Shown here in pieces: positions 35,089 through 43,646 of a stretch of 64,000 nucleotides of DNA. A program made the position numbers and the translations under genes. The notes under the pieces are model-generated. The model had not been told where the DNA came from, ran no database searches, and was given only the letters and a program-made list of their open reading frames with translations. Each line of letters begins with the position of its first letter. Positions within the stretch are counted from its first letter, which is position 1. The stretch is taken from contig JAEWSH010000042.1 in NCBI GenBank assembly GCA_023398375.1, positions 248,001-312,000 of the forward strand, written 5' to 3'. This DNA is from Bacillota bacterium (GTDB lineage Bacteria; Bacillota; Clostridia; Lachnospirales; Lachnospiraceae).

Positions 35089-36612
35089 ATGAGACGTAAA
35101 TATATTATTTCTTTATCAATAATAACCAGCATTGTATTTTTAATCATGATTTACTTTTTTTTATTTTCTATTAATAAAGTCGGTGATATTTATTTGGAAA
35201 AAACAAAGGAAACGATTCTGGAATTGAACAAAGATTTTTTGAAGGACAATGTCAATAATCTTATTTGTGAGATTGACACGGCAAGGGTGAGCAGAACAAA
35301 GTATATGGAAAAACTGGTGGGAAATACAGCTGCTATCATAAACTTAAAAAAACCGATGGAAGATAATAAGTTTAATGATTTCTTCATCAGTTTTTTTAAT
35401 GATGGGTCTGATTATGATTTTTGGACAGTACTTATCTGGGATAAAAAAGAAAATAAAATGATTTATGATACACAAAACCTAGCAGGTGACTCATGGGAGA
35501 CTACCTTAAAGACGATTCAATCCAAATTATCATCATATCGCATTATATACCACGGGGATGAGGCGGCTGTATTTGGCATCAGCAAAAACTATATTGATGA
35601 ACTTGTTAAGTTAGAAGTCGCTGATAGAATCAAAAACTTAAAATTTGATGGCGACTCATATATATGGGTGAATGAGATTTTGAATTATGAGGGAGGTAAG
35701 AATTATGCAATCAGAAAGATACATCCCGCGCTAGGAGAGGCAGAAGGCATGTACCTTTCTACAGATATGACTGATTCGAAGGGAAATTTACCGTATTTAG
35801 CTGAGTTACAGGGCATAAATAAATATGGCGAGGTATTTTTTTCATATTACTTTCAAGAAAGAGATAGCGCCGTAATTTCTGAAAAGTTAACCTATGCCAA
35901 GCTCTATAAAGATTTTGACTGGGTCATAGCTATGGGTGTTTATCAAAAAGATTTGGAATCCTACATTAACCACACCAACAAAGAGAGCAAAAGGCTTGTT
36001 TCAAGACTTACGTTAATATTAGTTTTCCTATTTTTAGTAATATTAATATTGAGTTATTCATTAATCTTGTTAATTGAGCGGCTGTATTATCGCCATTCAA
36101 AAAAAATGTTGGAATCCGAAGTAAATCAGGATTCTCTTACAAAATCAGGTAGTCGAAGGAGCGGAACAAAGGATTTGATCCGTGCATTTAAAGATTATAA
36201 AAAGAATGGTTCCAATGCTGCAATAATGATGTTTGATATTGACTTTTTTAAAAATATCAATGATACAAGTGGACATGATGTTGGTGATCTGGTGCTGGTT
36301 GAAATTGTAAGAGCGATTCAAGAAGTTATAAGAAGTTCTGATAGGATCATCCGCTGGGGGGGAGATGAATTTATTGTAATTTTTTATGGTCTGCCAAAGA
36401 AAAGTGCACTTACTTTTGGAGAGAATATATTATCGGTGGTATCCTCATTACATATTTCGGCAGAAGATAGCAAGATAAGTACTACCGTGTCCATAGGATT
36501 CTCTTATTTTAAAGAAACGGATTCAGATTATACAAATGTACTAAAGCGTGCTGATCAGGCATTATATAAATCAAAAATGAACGGACGTAACCAAGTGAAT
36601 TTAATCATATAA
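35089..36612 (+). CDS. Cache-domain diguanylate cyclase (GGDEF)
   Basis: Membrane sensor of 507 residues making c-di-GMP from GTP. An N-terminal helix (about 5-25) is followed by an extracellular Cache-type sensor (about 30-300; GDSYIWVNEI, KIHPALGEAEG, KLYKDFDWVIAMGVYQKDLESY) and a second helix (about 305-335). The cytosolic cyclase domain has DFFKNINDTSGHDVGD and the active GGDEF at 424-428. An intact RxxD inhibitory site (RSSD, five residues before GGDEF) predicts product feedback. Of three in-frame ATGs, the one used here is 6 nt after AGGAGGTG; the one at 35086 is only 3 nt away. It stands alone, with the LysM gene 110 bp downstream. Confidence 0.9.
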   Translation: MRRKYIISLSIITSIVFLIMIYFFLFSINKVGDIYLEKTKETILELNKDFLKDNVNNLICEIDTARVSRTKYMEKLVGNTAAIINLKKPMEDNKFNDFFISFFNDGSDYDFWTVLIWDKKENKMIYDTQNLAGDSWETTLKTIQSKLSSYRIIYHGDEAAVFGISKNYIDELVKLEVADRIKNLKFDGDSYIWVNEILNYEGGKNYAIRKIHPALGEAEGMYLSTDMTDSKGNLPYLAELQGINKYGEVFFSYYFQERDSAVISEKLTYAKLYKDFDWVIAMGVYQKDLESYINHTNKESKRLVSRLTLILVFLFLVILILSYSLILLIERLYYRHSKKMLESEVNQDSLTKSGSRRSGTKDLIRAFKDYKKNGSNAAIMMFDIDFFKNINDTSGHDVGDLVLVEIVRAIQEVIRSSDRIIRWGGDEFIVIFYGLPKKSALTFGENILSVVSSLHISAEDSKISTTVSIGFSYFKETDSDYTNVLKRADQALYKSKMNGRNQVNLII

Positions 36613-36722
36613 CTCTCTTTTGTCTTTTGGATATGATAAAGGTTTCTTTTGGGCTTGAATAGTTGCGAATTTCTTAACAGTAACAGACATATAATATGGC
36701 AAATAATAATCAGAGGAAAATC

Positions 36723-38021
36723 ATGACTATTCATGTAGTTCAAAGTGGTGAAACTATCAGTACAATCGCTCAGAAATATGGTGTATCAGAAGGCAGACTG
36801 ATGATTGAAAATGACATAAACGCCCCGGACAGACTGGTTGTAGGAGAAGCTATCGTAATACTATATCCGGAAATCATTTATACGATCCAGGAGGGAGATA
36901 CATTGAACGATATTGCTGAAAAATATGGTGTATCTGTAATGCAGCTTCTAAGAAATAATCCCTATCTTTCCGACAGGGAATATATTTATCCTGGTGAGAC
37001 AATTGTAATTAGCTATGAGGGTGAAACAATTAGAAAGATATCAATAAATGGTTACGCATTTCCATTTATCGACAGGAATATTCTTAAGAAGACATTACCG
37101 TTTCTAACATATCTGACCGTTTTCAGCTATGAGGTAACAGCGGAAGGAGAAATAAACGATATTGATGATACTGAAATTATCCAACTGGCAAAGACATATG
37201 GTGCAGCACCTGTGATGATGCTTTCAGCATCATCACGCAGTATGGAAGAAGAAATCAATGTGGTACATTCTATTCTTTCAAGTGAAGAAAAGCAGGAGCG
37301 TCTCTACAATGATCTTCTTCGTATATTACAGACAAAAGGATACATTGGAGTAAACTTTAATACTCCTTATATAATTCCGGCAGACCGTAGTTCTTATGAA
37401 GACTTAATAGTAGAGTTTGCAGATCGTTTATCACAGCAAGGATATCAAATTTACGATACTTTTAGTGTCCGTATTTTTCAATTATTGACAGGAACTATAT
37501 TTTCTGGTCTTGACTTTGCAAGGATTGGCCAGGCAGTAGATGGTATTTCGCTGATAAGTTATCTTTTTGGTTACTCGGAAGGGATACCTTCCGGAACAAC
37601 ATCTACGGATAGTCTGAGACGTTTTATTGAATATGCAACGAGAGTAGTACCGCCGGAAAAAATAAACGTTGGAGTACCAGTCATTGGGTATTTATGGAAA
37701 TATCCTTATATACCTATTATATCAAAAGGCATGGCAGTCAGTTATAGTACAGCGATTGAGATCGCATATACGAATAATACCGAAATTCAGTACGACGAAA
37801 CTACAAACTCTGCATATTTCCAATTTATTTCAGGTGATGAATATATCGTACGGTTTTGGGATGCAAGAAGTATTGATAGTTTTGTAAAGTTCGTTCCGGA
37901 GTTTGGATTAGAGGGAATCAGTATCTGGAATATTATGAGTTGGTTTCCACAGTCATGGCTGGTCATTAATTCACAGTATGAGATTGATAAATTTACTTAT
38001 GATGGTTCCATGAATTATTAG
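36723..38021 (+). CDS. LysM / GH18-like protein with degenerate catalytic site (YaaH/SleL-like)
   Basis: Protein of 432 residues: two LysM peptidoglycan-binding modules (about 2-45 and 48-94) followed by a GH18-type barrel (about 100-420), the layout of spore cortex-lytic YaaH/SleL. The family catalytic DxxDxE is not preserved: around residue 208 it reads YIGVNFNTPY where active enzymes have the pattern YDGVNIDFE, so all three acidic positions are lost. The later LMTYDW block is also changed (LISYLFGY). It is probably a peptidoglycan-binding, non-hydrolytic relative of the spore coat or cortex. It has no signal peptide, as for mother-cell proteins. I prefer this ATG for its AGAGGA site over the ATG at 36696. 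Confidence 0.8.
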   Translation: MTIHVVQSGETISTIAQKYGVSEGRLMIENDINAPDRLVVGEAIVILYPEIIYTIQEGDTLNDIAEKYGVSVMQLLRNNPYLSDREYIYPGETIVISYEGETIRKISINGYAFPFIDRNILKKTLPFLTYLTVFSYEVTAEGEINDIDDTEIIQLAKTYGAAPVMMLSASSRSMEEEINVVHSILSSEEKQERLYNDLLRILQTKGYIGVNFNTPYIIPADRSSYEDLIVEFADRLSQQGYQIYDTFSVRIFQLLTGTIFSGLDFARIGQAVDGISLISYLFGYSEGIPSGTTSTDSLRRFIEYATRVVPPEKINVGVPVIGYLWKYPYIPIISKGMAVSYSTAIEIAYTNNTEIQYDETTNSAYFQFISGDEYIVRFWDARSIDSFVKFVPEFGLEGISIWNIMSWFPQSWLVINSQYEIDKFTYDGSMNY

Positions 38022-38085
38022 TGACTTTTTTTTGGGAATATGGTACTATTAATTATATAAACGCAAAGGAAGGCTGGGCTGTTTT

Positions 38086-38949
38086 ATGGGAGAAATCAGA
38101 ATAGTAATTGTTGATGACTCATCTTTCTCAATTGCATTAATAAGAGACATTCTTGAAGAAAATGGGTTCAAAGTTGTTGGTGAGGCTGGTTCACTTGATG
38201 AAATGAAAAAGGTTGTGAAAGAAACGAAACCTTCTTTGGTAACCATGGATATGACGCTGCCTGGTACGGATGGATTAGAGTGTACACGTGCGATTCATGA
38301 AATTGATGAAACAATCAAAGTAATTGTTGTAAGCTCTATGATGGATGAAGAAATAGTGAAAGAGGCAAAGAAAAATAAAGTATCTGCCTATGTACAAAAA
38401 CCTGTTGATGGAGAGGAACTGATTACCGCAATTAACAGAGTCATGGATTCAGAGAATCTGTACCATTTTTTGGAAACGGAGTATTTTACAGCTTTTAAAG
38501 AAGCATTAATGGATGGACTGAATAAAATGACCAAAACACTCCTTACATATAAGGATGAATATGCTTGTAATAAAGAATGTGAATCAGAAGGGATGACTGT
38601 CATCATTGGAATTATCGGCAAGTTTTCCGGTAGGATGTTGATTGATCTATCCCAGGAAACTGCTAATAATTTAACAGCTTCTATATTAAAACGGGCACCG
38701 CAAAGCAATGATGAGTTGATGGCAGCACTTGGAGAATTTACCAATATAATCTCAGGAAATGCGTGTTCAATTTTGAATAGAAAGAATAAAGCATTAGGAC
38801 TTCGCGTGGCTCCGCCGTCGATATTACGTGGCGAAAGTGTTCTTATATCAGCTCCCAATTTTAATACAACGACTGCAATAGCAGAAACAAATTTTGGTGA
38901 ACTATTACTTAATGTCGGGTTTAAAAGAGGTGAAGAAAAGTGGACGTAA
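38086..38949 (+). CDS. Response regulator fused to CheX-type phosphatase domain
   Basis: Protein of 287 residues. The receiver domain (1-122) has the acidic pair D10/D11, phospho-acceptor D55 and the conserved lysine in YVQKPV. The C-terminal half (130-287) is a CheC/CheX-type domain with the catalytic E-x-x-N pattern in ALGEFTNIISGNA. CheX dephosphorylates CheY-P, so this fusion may dephosphorylate a partner receiver or be controlled by its own receiver. The next gene, a stand-alone CheX, starts inside its last codons. No other chemotaxis genes are adjacent. Confidence 0.88.
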   Translation: MGEIRIVIVDDSSFSIALIRDILEENGFKVVGEAGSLDEMKKVVKETKPSLVTMDMTLPGTDGLECTRAIHEIDETIKVIVVSSMMDEEIVKEAKKNKVSAYVQKPVDGEELITAINRVMDSENLYHFLETEYFTAFKEALMDGLNKMTKTLLTYKDEYACNKECESEGMTVIIGIIGKFSGRMLIDLSQETANNLTASILKRAPQSNDELMAALGEFTNIISGNACSILNRKNKALGLRVAPPSILRGESVLISAPNFNTTTAIAETNFGELLLNVGFKRGEEKWT

Positions 38950-39401
38950 AATACATAAATCCTTTTGTAGAATCCTTTGCGACTGTTATGCCTCAGCTTG
39001 GGTTTGGAAGTGTACAAAAAGGCAATTTAAGTGTAAAGGGCAGAGAACTGAAAAGTTCAGGTGTGATTATAATAGTAGGTATTGTCGGAGCAATAAGAGG
39101 CAATGTTGTTTACACCTTGGATATAGAGAACGCAAAGAAAATTGCATCAACGATGATGATGGGGATGCCGGTAAATGAATTTGATGAAATGTCAAAAAGC
39201 GCTGTTTCCGAATTGACCAATATGCTGACAGCCAATGCTGCTACCTGTTTTTCTAATATAGGAATTTCCATTGATATATCAACTCCGACACTGCTTCAGG
39301 GAGAAGATGTATCAGTAAAGATGAGCTCAGATCAGGTATTGTGCATTCAGATTTTAACAGATGATATTCCAATTGAAATTAATATAGCCTTTGAAAGTTG
39401 A
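38940..39401 (+). CDS. cheX: CheX-like chemotaxis phosphatase
   Basis: Protein of 153 residues covering one CheX domain. It has the NxxxSA...E-x-x-N helix in SKSAVSELTNMLTANA, so the catalytic Glu and Asn are present. It begins at a GTG that overlaps the end of the fused response regulator by 10 bp, with AGAGGTGAAG upstream, giving strong translational coupling. It is likely to form a heterodimer or act on the receiver of the fusion partner. CheX normally hydrolyses CheY-phosphate in the cytosol; the matching CheY could be the fused receiver itself. Confidence 0.85.
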   Translation: MDVKYINPFVESFATVMPQLGFGSVQKGNLSVKGRELKSSGVIIIVGIVGAIRGNVVYTLDIENAKKIASTMMMGMPVNEFDEMSKSAVSELTNMLTANAATCFSNIGISIDISTPTLLQGEDVSVKMSSDQVLCIQILTDDIPIEINIAFES

Positions 39402-39765
39402 AGCAATCAATTATGCTGCAAGGTCAGATTTTAGTATGAATCAAATGATAATTATTAATCCAGAGAAGGGATATACTATAGGTAAAGTCTCATCGGGAAA
39501 AACAAATGAATTATCATTGACAAATGAGAAAAACTCTGATATTATTCGGTTATTCATAAAAAGGGAGTAGTTCGCAGATTAATTTCTGTGATGTAGGTCG
39601 TCAATACGTGCGAAAGCGCCGGCATATATCGTAAGGAACGAGACTTTTATTGTATCAATATTATTATATTGAACAATAGAGGTCTCTTTTTTTTATATAT
39701 AGGAATTTTTGTTTCTAATGCGAACTTATTCGCTATTTTACCGCTATTTGGAAAAGGAGAAAAAT
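39402..39765. other. Gene-poor gap with terminator
   Basis: A 44-codon frame (39436-39570, beginning MNQMIIINPEK) has no ribosome site and is not supported as a gene. The rest holds the terminator described separately and the leader of the P-type ATPase gene. Confidence 0.4.
39637..39696 (+). terminator. Intrinsic terminator upstream of the P-type ATPase
   Basis: Interrupted stem (GAGAC...ATTGT with ACAAT...GTCTC) around an AT-rich loop, ending in T8. It ends read-through from the CheX genes or acts as a leader attenuator for the ATPase. Confidence 0.65.
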
Positions 39766-42375
39766 ATGAAAGATTGGTATCAGCTATCATGTGCTGAAAC
39801 GCTTCAAAAACTGGGAGTAACCAGAGATGGCTGGACTTCGGATGAAGCAGACAGAAGATTACAGGAAAGCGGCGCAAATGAATTGCAGGAGGGAAAGAAA
39901 AAGACGATTACACAGGTTTTTCTCAGCCAGTTCTGTGATTTACTGGTGCTGATTCTGATCAGTGCTGCAATTATCTCGATTTTTTCGGGAAACGGAGAAA
40001 GTTCGATTGTTATATTTGTGGTTATCATACTGAATGCTGTCTTAGGAACAGTACAATATGTGAAAGCAGAAAAATCGCTGGATAGTTTAAAATCTTTATC
40101 ATCACCGAATGCAACAGTAATTCGGAATAAAAGAAAAATTGTAGTACCGTCTAAAAATATAGTTCCTGGTGATATAATCATGTTGCAGGCAGGTGATCTG
40201 ATTGTTGCAGATGGGAAGATGATAGAGAATTATTCTTTGCAGGTAAATGAAAGTTCTTTAACCGGGGAATCTACAAATGTAGATAAGGCTGTAGCAGAAT
40301 TAGAGGAAGAAGTTCCGTTAGCAGATCGTATCAACATGGTATATTCAGGAAGTCTCGTGACTTATGGACGTGCAATCGTAGTAGTGACAGCAACTGGTAT
40401 GAATACGGAGATTGGTAAAATCGCTGCACTAATGAATGTCGCAAAAGAAGAAAAATCACCAATGCAGAAAAGTTTGGACCAGTTCAGCAGGCATCTGGCA
40501 TTTGCTATTTTAGTTATTTGCATATTGGTATTTGCATTAAGTATGTATCGAAAGATAGAAATACTCGATTCATTGATGTTCGCAGTAGCGTTAGCTGTTG
40601 CGGCAATTCCAGAAGCGCTGGGCTCTATTGTAACAATTGTGCAGGCTATGGGAACACAAAAGATGACAAAAGAAAATGCTATTATAAAAGATTTAAAGGC
40701 AGTCGAAAGCTTGGGATGCGTGTCTGTTATCTGCTCCGACAAAACAGGTACATTAACGCAGAATAAAATGACCGTTCAGGAAATTTATATTGGAGAAAAC
40801 GTGATTACAGCGGAGAACCTGGATTTGAAAAATCAGTTACACCGCTATTTATTATATGATGTTGTTTTAAGCAATGATGCAAGCATTATTGATGGAAAAG
40901 GGGTCGGAGATCCGACAGAATTTGCATTACTTGAAATGTTCCGGAAGGTGGGGATTTCAGAAGAAGATATCCGCAGTATGGCATTCCGTCTGGAGGAATT
41001 TCCTTTTGATTCGGACAGGAAGCTAATGAGTACGAAGTACTGTCTGCATGGGATACCGCATATTTTGACAAAAGGTGCTGTTGATGTATTATTAGAGCGT
41101 TGTGTGAATATTTATTCTTCAGATGGAGTACGTGAATTAACGCAGAAGGACCGGGAACGGATCTTACAACAGAACCACAGCTTTTCAGAAAACGGATTAC
41201 GTGTGTTAGCATTTGCTTATAAGGAGTCTGATGAGCAGTTAACTATCGATACGGAATATGGCTTCACATTCTTAGGATTGATATCTATGATCGATCCTCC
41301 AAGAGAAGAATCCAGGCAGGCGGTGCAGGATGCAGTCCGCGCAGGTATCCGGACCATTATGATTACCGGGGATCATAAGATTACAGCATCTGCCATCGCA
41401 AAACAGATTGGTATTTTCCATGAAGGTGATCTATCGGTAAGCGGTGTAGAATTAGACAAGATGACCGATAGGGAACTGGATAACGAGATCGAACATATTT
41501 CCGTTTACGCCCGTGTGTCTCCGGAACACAAGATTCGAATCGTAGAGGCATGGCAGAAAAGAGGAAATATTGTCTCCATGACAGGAGACGGCGTAAACGA
41601 TGCACCCGCATTAAAGAAAGCGGATATTGGTGTCGCTATGGGAATTACAGGAACTGAGGTATCAAAAGATGCGGCGTCCATGATATTGGCGGATGATAAT
41701 TTTGCTACGATTATAAAGGCAGTTGCCAATGGAAGGAATGTATATCGCAATATAAGAAATGCCATTTTGTTTTTACTTTCTGGAAATATGGCAGGCATAT
41801 TAGCAGTTCTTTATACTTCAGTGATGAATCTGCCCCTTCCTTTTGCACCGGTGCATTTATTATTCATTAATCTGTTAACGGATTCACTTCCTGCCATTGC
41901 TATTGGTATGGAATCTCCCGAACGTGATTTGTTATCCCAGAAGCCAAGAAATCCTAAGACAAGCATACTGACAAAAGATTATATGCTGTTGATTTTGGCG
42001 CAGGGTACACTAATTGCACTTGGCACAATGGTGTCATATTATCAAGGATTGGAAATAAATGAAGCAACGGCAAGTACCATGGCTTTTGCTACACTTGCAC
42101 TTGCGCGTTTATTCCATGGTTTCAACTGCAGGAGCAGTCAGCCTATTATGAAGCTTGGACTTATGAGTAATAAGTATAGCATTGCTGCCTTCGGTACGGG
42201 TGTATTTCTTCTGGCTTTTGTAATCTTTGTACCATTTATGCATGGCTTATTTAGTATTGCAACATTAGGGAGCAGGCAGATCGGGTGGATTATCTTATTT
42301 GCAGTTATTCCGACTATTATTATTCAGATGGTAAAAATGTTTGTTTCAGTGGCGGTAAATTATAAGAATAATTAG
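39766..42375 (+). CDS. P-type calcium-transporting ATPase (P2A type)
   Basis: Cation pump of 869 residues with ten predicted membrane helices. In order: N-terminal cation-ATPase domain (SCAETLQKLGVTRDGWTSDEA), actuator TGES in SSLTGES, helix 4 PEALGSIVTIVQAMG, phosphorylation site CSDKTGTLTQ with D325, TGDHKITA, and the hinge TGDGVNDAPALKKADIGVAMG. Together with the C-terminal cation-ATPase block this places it with SERCA/SPCA-type Ca2+ exporters; Mn2+ or other divalent ions are possible. PEAL differs slightly from the usual PEGL. AAAGGAG lies before this ATG; a TTG 57 nt upstream is not supported. It precedes oxidative-stress genes but has its own unit. Confidence 0.9.
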   Translation: MKDWYQLSCAETLQKLGVTRDGWTSDEADRRLQESGANELQEGKKKTITQVFLSQFCDLLVLILISAAIISIFSGNGESSIVIFVVIILNAVLGTVQYVKAEKSLDSLKSLSSPNATVIRNKRKIVVPSKNIVPGDIIMLQAGDLIVADGKMIENYSLQVNESSLTGESTNVDKAVAELEEEVPLADRINMVYSGSLVTYGRAIVVVTATGMNTEIGKIAALMNVAKEEKSPMQKSLDQFSRHLAFAILVICILVFALSMYRKIEILDSLMFAVALAVAAIPEALGSIVTIVQAMGTQKMTKENAIIKDLKAVESLGCVSVICSDKTGTLTQNKMTVQEIYIGENVITAENLDLKNQLHRYLLYDVVLSNDASIIDGKGVGDPTEFALLEMFRKVGISEEDIRSMAFRLEEFPFDSDRKLMSTKYCLHGIPHILTKGAVDVLLERCVNIYSSDGVRELTQKDRERILQQNHSFSENGLRVLAFAYKESDEQLTIDTEYGFTFLGLISMIDPPREESRQAVQDAVRAGIRTIMITGDHKITASAIAKQIGIFHEGDLSVSGVELDKMTDRELDNEIEHISVYARVSPEHKIRIVEAWQKRGNIVSMTGDGVNDAPALKKADIGVAMGITGTEVSKDAASMILADDNFATIIKAVANGRNVYRNIRNAILFLLSGNMAGILAVLYTSVMNLPLPFAPVHLLFINLLTDSLPAIAIGMESPERDLLSQKPRNPKTSILTKDYMLLILAQGTLIALGTMVSYYQGLEINEATASTMAFATLALARLFHGFNCRSSQPIMKLGLMSNKYSIAAFGTGVFLLAFVIFVPFMHGLFSIATLGSRQIGWIILFAVIPTIIIQMVKMFVSVAVNYKNN

Positions 42376-42439
42376 CACAGTGTTTATATATCTTAAATAG
42401 TCAGTTTATTAAAAACAAAATAAGTTTTACAACATTATA

Positions 42440-42468
42440 TTGAAAAAAATGGTATAAAATGTTAGAAT
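42440..42468 (+). promoter_or_regulatory. Predicted sigma-A promoter of desulfoferrodoxin-ferritin genes
   Basis: TTGAAA, 17-bp spacer, TAGAAT, placed about 70 bp before the desulfoferrodoxin start. The spacer contains an extra TATAAA. This is prediction only. Confidence 0.5.
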
Positions 42469-42481
42469 ATTATAAAATATT

Positions 42482-42524
42482 ATTCATGTCAAGGGAACCG
42501 GCTTGCCGATTCATCTTGTATATT
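42482..42524 (+). repeat. Copy of a dispersed short repeat (ATTCATG...GCTTGCCGATTCAT)
   Basis: Best-preserved of three related stretches in the window (the others are near 6244 and 26211). It lies in the 5' leader of the desulfoferrodoxin gene, immediately upstream of its ribosome site, so it may be transcribed. Confidence 0.5.
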
Positions 42525-42539
42525 TAAGGAGGAATTACA

Positions 42540-42917
42540 ATGAAGAAAGAAATTAAATTTTACAGATGTAAACATTGTGGGAATATAATTACCTTTATGA
42601 AAGAATCAGGAGTACCGGTTATCTGCTGTGGGGAACCGATGGCAGAACTCAAAGCAAATGCAACAGACGGAGCAACTGAAAAGCATGTGCCGGTTGTTAG
42701 TAAAGGTGATGGAAAAATTCAGGTTGCGATAGGATTAGTACCTCATCCTATGCTGCCGGAACATTTTATTGAATGGATTGCCTGTGTTTCAGATGAAAAA
42801 GTTGAATTCAAATACTTAGAAGCCGGTACGGAACCTGTTGCAGAATTCTATCATATGAATTCAGGAACTGTATATGAATATTGTAATCTGCATGGTTTAT
42901 GGAAAGCAGATTTTTAA
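42540..42917 (+). CDS. dfx: Desulfoferrodoxin (superoxide reductase, class I-like)
   Basis: Protein of 125 residues that reduces superoxide to peroxide without releasing oxygen. The N-terminal desulforedoxin domain has C-x2-C (CKHCG) and a CC pair (VICCGEP) for centre I. The C-terminal domain supplies the catalytic Fe(His)4Cys site: EKHVPVV, HPMLPEHFIEW and CNLHGLW. All ligands appear present. AAGGAGG is well placed before the ATG. The ferritin gene follows 22 bp downstream in the same unit, which fits joint handling of superoxide and released iron in an anaerobe. Confidence 0.95.
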   Translation: MKKEIKFYRCKHCGNIITFMKESGVPVICCGEPMAELKANATDGATEKHVPVVSKGDGKIQVAIGLVPHPMLPEHFIEWIACVSDEKVEFKYLEAGTEPVAEFYHMNSGTVYEYCNLHGLWKADF

Positions 42918-42939
42918 AATTATAGAATAGGAGCCAATT

Positions 42940-43452
42940 ATGGTTAGTAAAGAAATTGTATCAAAGTTAACAGACCAAGTAAATTTTGAATTCCTTTCTG
43001 CATATCTCTATCTTGATATAGCCAACTATTATGCTGACAATAACCTGAACGGTTTTTCGAATTGGTTTACAGTCCAAACGCAGGAGGAACGGGATCACGC
43101 GATGCTCTTTATAAAATATTTGCAGAATAATAGTGAGAGAGTCATTCTCAAAGATATTAAGGCAACAGATTTACGATACCAGAATTTTCGTGAACCTATT
43201 GCTGCGGCGTTTGAGCACGAAAAAAAGGTGACGGAATCCATTCATAGTATTTATGGCCTTGCTTATGAAGAAAAAGATTTCCGTACGATGCAGTTCCTTG
43301 ACTGGTTCGTGAAAGAACAAGGTGAAGAAGAGAAGAATACGGATGATGTTTTAAAGAGATATGATTTATTTGGAAATGATCCGAAAGGCTTATATCTACT
43401 GGATGCAGAGCTTGCAACAAGGATATATGCGTCACCTTCACTGGTGATTTAG
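42940..43452 (+). CDS. ftn: Non-heme ferritin
   Basis: Iron-storage protein of 170 residues that forms a 24-mer shell. The four-helix bundle has ferroxidase ligands in NFEFLSAYLYL (Glu), EERDHAMLFI (Glu and His) and the later FVKEQGEEE region. It has the length and C-terminus usual for bacterial FtnA-type ferritins (DAELATRIY). It follows desulfoferrodoxin by 22 bp with TAGGAG as ribosome site and is closed by a terminator. Confidence 0.95.
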   Translation: MVSKEIVSKLTDQVNFEFLSAYLYLDIANYYADNNLNGFSNWFTVQTQEERDHAMLFIKYLQNNSERVILKDIKATDLRYQNFREPIAAAFEHEKKVTESIHSIYGLAYEEKDFRTMQFLDWFVKEQGEEEKNTDDVLKRYDLFGNDPKGLYLLDAELATRIYASPSLVI

Positions 43453-43495
43453 AGTTTCTTAGTTGAATATTATGTATTGGGGTTTGTATCAATAG

Positions 43496-43531
43496 AAAGT
43501 CAGTGAATTTTATAAAATTCGCTGACTTTTG
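43496..43531 (+). terminator. Terminator after ferritin
   Basis: Stem AAAGTCAGTGAATTT / complement with one mismatch pair and a minimal TATA loop, followed by TTTGTTG. It separates the oxidative-stress unit from the Kdp-like genes. Confidence 0.7.
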
Positions 43532-43646
43532 TTGTTTGGCGGCTGCTTACAAAGAATCCTTGACATTCGTTCCAGTGTAAGTAACAATATATTGGTATAT
43601 GGGTCTAATAAATGAAAATTATTTCTTGTACGTTAGGATGTGGAAA

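Noticed and set aside
39436..39570. 44-codon frame MNQMIIINPEK... between cheX and the P-type ATPase
   Set aside because: No Shine-Dalgarno site, no known family; likely chance.
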